A DNA stretch of 8,252 nt from Bacteroidales bacterium (GTDB taxonomy: Bacteria > Bacteroidota > Bacteroidia > Bacteroidales > UBA932): the NCBI GenBank assembly GCA_017615135.1, contig JAGAAU010000149.1, forward strand, positions 1 through 8,252, written 5' to 3'. The notes beneath the pieces are model-generated. The model was not told the origin of the DNA and ran no database searches. It saw only the letters and a program-made list of their open reading frames with translations. The position numbers and the translations under genes are program-made. Positions 1-5,377 of the stretch are shown here, in pieces; the first letter of the stretch is position 1; each line of letters begins with the position of its first letter.

Positions 1-1
1 G

Positions 2-721
2 ATTTCCAATGGATTCAATGGAACTTTCGATTCAGTGAGCGTAATAGACCCCTGCGGCTTTACCGAGAACGGGACCTTCTATTATTACTATAAGGGCACA
101 GATGAAGAAAGGAAAGTACATGTACTCATCGGAACTACCAAAAACGGATGGACCTTCACCCCGGTAGAGACTCCCTGGAAGCAGAACTGCGGAGTGGCAG
201 ACGTCTTCAAGTGGAACGGACGCTATTACCTGTATGTGGCGCGTCGCATCTATGTCTACGACGATCCTCTCAGTGGAGACGAGGCTACTGAATATGAAAT
301 TATCCAGAAGGGCGGAGCTCCCGACAACTGCGACTGGTATTCCATCAACGGTGGTAAGATTTTCCGCCTTGAAGGAGTGGATAAGTGGTTCCTGGCATAT
401 CAGGCCGGTACCGTTCACGGAGACTTCCCCGAGCGTTTCCATGTAGCGTACTCAGACGACCTGGTGCATTTTACCAAGGTAAATAACCCGCAGCCCTTCT
501 TTACCCGCGGACCGCGCGGAGAGTGGGATCAGGGTGCGATATGGGCTCCGTCAATCTTCGAGTACGAGGGTATGCTCTATATGTACTATGAAGGATGGGG
601 CAAGGAGGGAGACGTACCCAACAGGGACGCGCTCTATTTCCTTGACGGTCAGGGTGCCCATTCGCAGATAGGAATTGCATCCTGTTCCAAAAAAGATTTC
701 CTTAACTGGTGCGGCCTGTGA
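2..721 (+). CDS. Five-bladed beta-propeller glycosidase-like protein (GH43/GH32/GH117-like fold), 5'-partial
   Basis: The frame is open from base 2 with no stop before a TGA at 719-721, so the gene begins outside the window and 239 residues are visible. The GTG at 35 lies inside this open frame and propeller-like sequence precedes it, so I do not treat it as the start. Seen: repeated blade signatures of the type 'G-x-(Y/F)YxYY' (FYYYYKG, RYYLYVARR, KWFLAYQAG, LYMYYEGWG) followed by strands ending in a 'S-x-D-x-x-x-F' type turn (YSDDLVHF, CSKKDFLNW). WAPSIFEYEG is typical of GH43/GH32-superfamily blades. About four blades are visible and the fifth would lie upstream. Known: these folds hydrolyse furanosides, pyranosides or oligosaccharides with an Asp/Asp/Glu set. 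IDP near residue 13 of the visible part is a candidate catalytic Asp, but I cannot place all three. The C-terminus stops four residues after DFLNW, which is short. The stop overlaps the next start by 4 nt. Fold confident, family and substrate unknown. Confidence 0.7.
   Translation: MSNGFNGTFDSVSVIDPCGFTENGTFYYYYKGTDEERKVHVLIGTTKNGWTFTPVETPWKQNCGVADVFKWNGRYYLYVARRIYVYDDPLSGDEATEYEIIQKGGAPDNCDWYSINGGKIFRLEGVDKWFLAYQAGTVHGDFPERFHVAYSDDLVHFTKVNNPQPFFTRGPRGEWDQGAIWAPSIFEYEGMLYMYYEGWGKEGDVPNRDALYFLDGQGAHSQIGIASCSKKDFLNWCGL
718..721 (+). promoter_or_regulatory. GTGA start/stop overlap (translational coupling), decides the start of the next gene
   Basis: The TGA stop of the propeller gene (719-721) overlaps a GTG codon at 718-720 that opens the next frame. 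Starting here gives a clean signal peptide (MRKCLAVIVSLLLLSS). The in-frame GTG at 709 would only add Met-Arg-Pro, and no ATG is available nearby. A four-base overlap of this type usually means re-initiation by the terminating ribosome. No Shine-Dalgarno sequence is visible, as expected in Bacteroidota. Confidence 0.6.
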
Positions 722-2691
722 GAAAATGCCTTGCTGTAATAGTTTCGTTGCTGCTGCTGTCTTCGCTTGATTCTTTGGCCAGACAGCAGTGGACGGCGGA
801 GTATGCCCAGAACTGGTGGGACAGGACTGAATGGCCGCTTGGCTTTACCATCGACCTGCCTGCCGGAGAGGCTCTTCCGGATGGGTTTGTCTCAGAGCTT
901 GGCAGATGTACTGCTCTGGGCTGCAATACGGTACGTCTGGTGCTGGATTGCTCCGCTGCGGATGCCTCCAAAACTATTAAACAGCTTGCCAGGGCCCTGT
1001 CTGTCATTCAGCCTTCCGGGCTCAGGGCCGCCGTCGTACTGACCCCGGGAGACGCACTTTCTGCCGCTTCTTACGGGCGGTACTCCAAGATGGCGGCAAC
1101 GCTGGTTTCTGATTTCAAGGAAGACGGACGCATACTTTACTGGAATCTTCTCCCATCACCGGAACAATCGCTTTCGGGTTTTTGGGAGCTGCAGCAGCCG
1201 GTAGCTGAATTGTTCCGGTCCGTGCGTGCAGCCGAACCCTCGCAGCCCCTCTGCGGCACAGTTATCTGCCCATATGTCTACGACTGGAGGCTTTTCGGCC
1301 GTATGGACATTTTTTCTGCCATTACCCTGGAGTCGGATATCGTAGCTCTTTCTTTCACAGGACCTGTTTCCGAGCTGACCGATTGCATGAAAACGCTGTC
1401 TGTTTTCCGCAGACCAGTGGTTTTCGAGCGTTTTATCTGCCGCGAGAACGAAGCTACCATAGACCGTGCGCTGCCAATCATTAAAAGGGAGAAGGCCGCG
1501 GCATTTTTCTCGTTTGCCGACATCTGGCCAGACGGAAAACACCCTTACAGCATAGCTGAGCCCGATATGATACGCAGATTGGCGATGAATAAGCAGCTTG
1601 CCGGAGAGAAAGCTTCCTGGCGGGAGACCGGTTGGGGAATTTCAGCCCCGGACCCTGCCTGCGTGAGGCAGTGGAGCGAGCGGCAGGCTCGGGACTGGTG
1701 GGCACTGCAGGAATGGCCTGTTGGCTGCTGCATGGTTCCCGGTACCTGTGTCAATCAGTACGATATCTGGCAGGCGGAGACCTTTGATATAGCGTCGATC
1801 TCTACAGAGTTCGCACTCTGCCGCAGCCTTGGCTTCAATCTGGTGCGTATTTACCTTCACGAGGATCTCTGGTTCAGAAACGCCGCCGGCTTCAAGGAGA
1901 GGATAGGTGAGGTATTGGACATTGCAGAGCGCAACGGAATCCGCCTTACCTTCACTTTCTGTACCAACGGAGGCAGCTCCAGACCCGTTATGGACGGAAA
2001 GCAGGTGAGGGGTGCCGGTTGGGCGCAGAGCCCGAAGGATGAAATCTTCTTCGATGAATCCCAGTGGCCCCGTTTCAAAGCCTACATGCAGGATATCCTG
2101 CGCTCCTTTGCCCACGACAGCCGCATACTTTACTGGCTTATATGGAACGAGCCGGAGAATCTGCAGAGCCGCCAGCGGCGCAGGGATGTGATGAAAATTA
2201 TGGACCAGATGTATAAATGGGCATGGGAGGTGCGCCCGGACCAGCCTCTGGCCTCGTCACCCTGGTTTCCTTTCAATCCAAATGGCTCCCAGCGAATCCG
2301 CTACGATGTGGAGGCCTATGCCCTGCGCTATTCAGACATTGCAGTCTTTCACTGTTACCGTCCTCCGAAGATGCTGGAGAACTATATCCAGTGCCTGTCC
2401 CGTTTCCGCCGTCCCATGGTGTGCGAGGAATATATGGCCCGCGACCTGGGTTCTTTCTTCGACCTTTATATGCCCATACTCAAGCGAGAAAAAGTGGCTG
2501 CCATCAACTGGGGCCTGGTGCATCCTTCCGCTCCGGGCACGAATCCAAGCGCTGTATGGCGTCATGGCATATTCTATAACGATTGCAAGACTCCCTATAA
2601 TCCGGCGGAAGTTGAATACATACGCTCCTTCTGTGCAGACAAATCTGCTGCCGGGCAGGAATCGATATATAAGATTTATCCGAATAATTAA
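718..2691 (+). CDS. Secreted double-domain clan GH-A glycoside hydrolase: degenerate N-terminal barrel fused to an intact C-terminal barrel
   Basis: A 657-residue protein with a cleavable Sec signal (residues 1-21, cleavage near SLA|R) and two homologous TIM-barrel units, about 22-300 and 316-657. Both open with QWxxxxAxxWW and end with a K-x-x-AG tail. Unit 2 has the GH-A hallmarks: WNEPEN with acid/base Glu478, FHCY with His545 before strand 7, CEEYMAR with nucleophile Glu571, and IYLHE (His381) after strand 2. It resembles Bacteroidota proteins usually annotated as '1,4-beta-xylanase' or cellulase-like GH5/GH39-type hydrolases; that name is inherited and substrate specificity is not established. 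Unit 1 aligns along its length but has Ser147 for the acid/base, Arg238 for the nucleophile, Ser212 and Asp77 for the histidines, and a shortened N-terminal strand-1 region, so it is probably non-catalytic. It overlaps the upstream stop by 4 nt and is 6 nt from its paralogue downstream. Likely periplasmic or exported. Alternative start: GTG at 709. Confidence 0.85.
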   Translation: MRKCLAVIVSLLLLSSLDSLARQQWTAEYAQNWWDRTEWPLGFTIDLPAGEALPDGFVSELGRCTALGCNTVRLVLDCSAADASKTIKQLARALSVIQPSGLRAAVVLTPGDALSAASYGRYSKMAATLVSDFKEDGRILYWNLLPSPEQSLSGFWELQQPVAELFRSVRAAEPSQPLCGTVICPYVYDWRLFGRMDIFSAITLESDIVALSFTGPVSELTDCMKTLSVFRRPVVFERFICRENEATIDRALPIIKREKAAAFFSFADIWPDGKHPYSIAEPDMIRRLAMNKQLAGEKASWRETGWGISAPDPACVRQWSERQARDWWALQEWPVGCCMVPGTCVNQYDIWQAETFDIASISTEFALCRSLGFNLVRIYLHEDLWFRNAAGFKERIGEVLDIAERNGIRLTFTFCTNGGSSRPVMDGKQVRGAGWAQSPKDEIFFDESQWPRFKAYMQDILRSFAHDSRILYWLIWNEPENLQSRQRRRDVMKIMDQMYKWAWEVRPDQPLASSPWFPFNPNGSQRIRYDVEAYALRYSDIAVFHCYRPPKMLENYIQCLSRFRRPMVCEEYMARDLGSFFDLYMPILKREKVAAINWGLVHPSAPGTNPSAVWRHGIFYNDCKTPYNPAEVEYIRSFCADKSAAGQESIYKIYPNN

Positions 2692-3840
2692 TTCTGTATG
2701 AAGAAGATACTTGTTTTCCTTGCACTTTGTGCGCTATGTGTGAACGTAGCGGTGGCAAAAAAGAAAAAGGCCGAGCCGCAGTCGGTGCAGCCGGTCTGTA
2801 CCCAGTGGACTCCGGAGCAGGCCCGTGCCTGGTGGGCAGACAAGGAGTGGCCTGTGGGGTGCTGCTTTGTGCCTTCCTATGCCGTGAACCAGTTCGAGAT
2901 GTGGCAGGAAGAGACCTTCAACCTTCCTGTCCTGGATAAAGAATTCGGTCTTTGCGAAGAACTCGGCTTCAATCTCGTGCGCATCTACTTGCACGAAAAG
3001 CTCTGGTGGGCAGATGCTGAAGGATTCAAAAACAGAATCGACAAGGTGCTGGATCTCTGCGCTTCCCACGGTCTGAAGGTCACTTTCACCTTCTGTACCA
3101 ACGGCGGCAAGGAACAGGAACTCGGCCCCCAGCCGAAGCCCGTCCCCGGCGTGCACGGCGGTGGCCAGTGGTGCTGCAGCCCTTCTACGGAGATGATGAA
3201 CAATCCGGAGCTCTGGCCCCGTTTCAAGGAATATCTCCAGGATATACTCCGTACTTACGGCAACGACGACCGCATTCTCTACTGGTGCCTTCAGAATGAG
3301 CCCGAGAACATAAAACCGGGCCGGGACCCCATCAACTGGATGAAAGCCCTGTACGAGTGGGCCTGGGAGGTGCGTCCTTCCCAGCCTCTGTCTTCTCCCG
3401 TCTGGCAGAGACCCGGATATCGCGGTGCAACGACCAAACTGGATGCCATCACCTGGGCGCTCGGCGCTTCGGACATTATCACTTTCCACTGCTATTACGG
3501 TCCGGACGAGCTGGAGACTTTTATAAAGATGCTCTCCCGTTTTCACAGGCCCATGGTCTGCCAGGAGTATATGGGCCGCAGCCTGGGCAGCACTTTCGAG
3601 TTCTGTCTGCCCGTGCTTAAGCGCGAAAAGGTCGGCGCCCTGAACTGGGGCCTGGTGGAAGGTAAATGCAAGTACCGTTTCCCCTGGAATCATAAACTTT
3701 CCGACGGTGAGCCGGAAATCTGGTTCCACAGCATTTTCTGGGAAGACTATACCCCCTGGAGGGAATGTGAAATCATATTTATCAAGAGCCAGACTGCCGA
3801 TAAATCTCTGGCCGGAAAGAATTGTAAATATCCGCTTTGA
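784..3840 (+). repeat. Three tandem protein-level copies of one GH-A unit spanning two genes
   Basis: Unit 1 (about 784-1620), unit 2 (about 1669-2691) and unit 3 (about 2803-3840) share the same order of landmarks: QW(T/S)xxxAxxWW, a strand-2 (N)xVR motif, DxRILYW before the acid/base position, RPxQPL or PSQPL, an S-D-I strand, FRRP or FHRP before the nucleophile position, a LPxxKREK helix, and a terminal K-x-x-AG. Units 2 and 3 look about half identical by eye at the protein level; unit 1 is far more diverged. This is ancient tandem duplication with divergence, not a DNA-level repeat: I see no long near-identical nucleotide tracts. Confidence 0.8.
2698..3840 (+). CDS. Secreted clan GH-A glycoside hydrolase, '1,4-beta-xylanase'-like (single barrel)
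   Basis: A 380-residue protein: Sec signal peptide at residues 1-20 (cleavage near VAVA|K), a short Lys-rich and polar linker, then one TIM barrel from about residue 36. Seen: ILYWCLQNEPEN with acid/base Glu201, FHCYYG with His264, MVCQEYMGR with nucleophile Glu290, IYLHE with His99, and the family-typical NWGLVEGK and WFHSIF near the C-terminus. The 89-residue Glu-Glu spacing suits strands 4 and 7 of GH-A. Known: close relatives in Bacteroidota are annotated as 1,4-beta-xylanase or cellulase-like, mostly without biochemical proof. It is the nearest paralogue of the C-terminal unit of the preceding gene but has a longer Pro/Gly-rich loop (PQPKPVPGVHGGGQW) and Gln199 instead of Trp before NEP, so specificity may differ. 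Start ATG at 2698 is 6 nt after the upstream TAA; the next gene starts 3 nt after this stop. A retaining beta-glycosidase mechanism is inferred from the clan. Confidence 0.87.
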   Translation: MKKILVFLALCALCVNVAVAKKKKAEPQSVQPVCTQWTPEQARAWWADKEWPVGCCFVPSYAVNQFEMWQEETFNLPVLDKEFGLCEELGFNLVRIYLHEKLWWADAEGFKNRIDKVLDLCASHGLKVTFTFCTNGGKEQELGPQPKPVPGVHGGGQWCCSPSTEMMNNPELWPRFKEYLQDILRTYGNDDRILYWCLQNEPENIKPGRDPINWMKALYEWAWEVRPSQPLSSPVWQRPGYRGATTKLDAITWALGASDIITFHCYYGPDELETFIKMLSRFHRPMVCQEYMGRSLGSTFEFCLPVLKREKVGALNWGLVEGKCKYRFPWNHKLSDGEPEIWFHSIFWEDYTPWRECEIIFIKSQTADKSLAGKNCKYPL

Positions 3841-3843
3841 TTT

Positions 3844-5364
3844 ATGAAACTGAGGTCGCTTTTTGCTTTTCTCCTAATCTCGGCATGCGGTGTCCAGACT
3901 CCGGACGAAACTCCCGGGTTTGAACTCAATGCCGTTATAGATGCAGGCAGCCGTGTAGCATTAGACGGAGTTAAAATGCTCTGGCAGGACAATGATGCAA
4001 TAGTCCTGAACGGCATCGTTTCTTCTTCTGTTTCGATTTCCGGGGGCGGTTCCGTCGCTTCCTTCAGCTTCCCTGAAGATCCTGGCGCGCCGTATTACGC
4101 TCTCAGCCCCGCATCTCAATATAAGCAGAATGGGGTTATTACCCTTCCCGGACAGCAGCATTGGGTGGATGGCGGCATCGACCCTTCCACTGCACTCCTG
4201 TACGGGGTATCCCAGACCAATCCGGATATAGCCTTCCATATCGGAGTCGCCTTCATGCGCATTACCATCAACGGTGGCGACAAAGGTCATGCTGTCAAGC
4301 GCATAGAGCTGTCACCCGTAGGCGACGGGCAGATGTGCGGTGATTTCCGGTTTTCTGACGAATCTTCACTGGTTGCCGTTGCCGGCAGTGGAAGTGCGGG
4401 AGTATCTGTCAGTTGCGAAGGCGGTATGCCTCTCGGTTCCTCAGTTGTGGCGGCCATCGCTCCGGGCAGTTATGCAGAGGGTGTCAAGTTGCGCATAGTG
4501 GACGAATGCAACCACTATCAGGACGTTGTTTCACATAAAAGTTTCACGGCAGTTGCCGGGGTGGTTTACAATACCACCGTCAGCTTCACTCCCGCCGGAA
4601 CGCTCATAGACAGCAGCATTTCCGAGGGAACCGAAGGAGGTGAAATTCCTACCGTTACCGTGAATACGGTAAGAGTGGGTATCATGGGCGATTCCATATC
4701 CACTTTCAAGGGCTGGATACCGTCTAATTTTGCGGCCTATTACCCCCATACCAATTCCACCAACGGCAAGAGCCTTACCGAGGTGGAGCAAACCTGGTGG
4801 TACAGACTTATTTACGACCTGATGCCCAAAGCCACTCTGGATATGAATCTCTCCTACAGCGCCTCGTTCGTAACCAAGCTGGACGACGGTAATGCGCGGG
4901 ACAACTGGACTTTCCCTACGCGTTGCGCGATGTATGAAAATCCCGATATAGTCATTATTCACGGTGGAACCAACGACCGTGGAAAAAGCCGCGGAGCAAT
5001 GGTGCCGCTCGGAACCTACGATTTCGACACTCCGGTGGATGAACTCGACATCCGGGCCTTCCGTTCTGCATATATCAAGACCATACTCCAACTTCAGGCC
5101 AATTATCCTGGCGTGAAGGTTGTCTGCCTGATAAACAGCGTGCTTTATCAGGAGAATACTGAAGACGAGACCAAGAATTACCTGCGGCTGGCTGAGTCTA
5201 TCCAAACTATAGCAGACCACTACGACTTGCCGGTCGTGAGCCTGAAAGACCTGAGCTATGGCACTTTGGACGGTCTTCATCCCGATCCTTCAGGCTCTCT
5301 GGTGATTGCCAAGAAGGTATATTCCCGTCTTGCAGAGGAGAACCTTTTGTATTACAAGCGTTAA
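3844..5364 (+). CDS. Lipoprotein with fimbrillin-like N-terminal domain and C-terminal SGNH/GDSL esterase domain
   Basis: A 506-residue protein. The signal MKLRSLFAFLLISAC carries a lipobox (ISAC) with lipidated Cys15. Residues about 20-260 form an all-beta region with VLWQD-like (MLWQDNDAI), YYALSPAS, LPGQQ, VKRIEL and APGSYAEGVKLRIVDE landmarks, reminiscent of Bacteroidota fimbrillin/FimA-Mfa-type domains (fold assignment tentative). After a Glu/Gly/Thr linker, residues about 278-506 are an SGNH hydrolase: block I GDSIS (Ser284), block III GGTND (Asn377), block V DGLHPDPSG (Asp476, His479). Block II lacks the usual Gly; Ala340 sits in SYSAS. Known: SGNH enzymes in glycan loci often remove acetyl or other acyl esters from polysaccharides, so a carbohydrate esterase is the best inference; substrate unknown. 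The lipid anchor suggests outer-membrane, possibly surface, placement. Starts 3 nt after the GH-A gene. The N-terminal module recurs in the last gene of the window. Confidence 0.85.
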   Translation: MKLRSLFAFLLISACGVQTPDETPGFELNAVIDAGSRVALDGVKMLWQDNDAIVLNGIVSSSVSISGGGSVASFSFPEDPGAPYYALSPASQYKQNGVITLPGQQHWVDGGIDPSTALLYGVSQTNPDIAFHIGVAFMRITINGGDKGHAVKRIELSPVGDGQMCGDFRFSDESSLVAVAGSGSAGVSVSCEGGMPLGSSVVAAIAPGSYAEGVKLRIVDECNHYQDVVSHKSFTAVAGVVYNTTVSFTPAGTLIDSSISEGTEGGEIPTVTVNTVRVGIMGDSISTFKGWIPSNFAAYYPHTNSTNGKSLTEVEQTWWYRLIYDLMPKATLDMNLSYSASFVTKLDDGNARDNWTFPTRCAMYENPDIVIIHGGTNDRGKSRGAMVPLGTYDFDTPVDELDIRAFRSAYIKTILQLQANYPGVKVVCLINSVLYQENTEDETKNYLRLAESIQTIADHYDLPVVSLKDLSYGTLDGLHPDPSGSLVIAKKVYSRLAEENLLYYKR

Positions 5365-5377
5365 AAGTGCATAGAAA

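Noticed and set aside
35..37. GTG as the start of the propeller gene
   Set aside because: The frame is open upstream to the window edge with propeller-like residues and no signal peptide follows the GTG, so it is an internal codon.
709..711. GTG as the start of the double GH-A gene
   Set aside because: Possible, but the GTG at 718 gives a standard MRK signal peptide and the common 4-nt overlap; the earlier codon adds only three residues.
718..1620. The first half of the double GH-A gene as a pseudogene remnant
   Set aside because: The frame is uninterrupted, the signal peptide and fold landmarks are preserved, and it is fused in frame to an intact unit, so a maintained non-catalytic domain fits better.
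2734..3729. A 331-codon open frame on the minus strand opposite the stand-alone GH-A gene
   Set aside because: It lies wholly inside a gene with clear catalytic motifs, shows no signal or domain of its own and is biased in composition. It is an antisense shadow caused by codon usage.
4531..5280. A 249-codon minus-strand open frame opposite the SGNH domain
   Set aside because: The opposite strand encodes complete SGNH blocks; the minus-strand peptide has no recognisable motif.
5365..5377. The 13-base gap before the DUF6259-like gene as an internal promoter or terminator
   Set aside because: It is too short, with no -33/-7 Bacteroidota promoter elements or hairpin. It only offers an A-rich start context.
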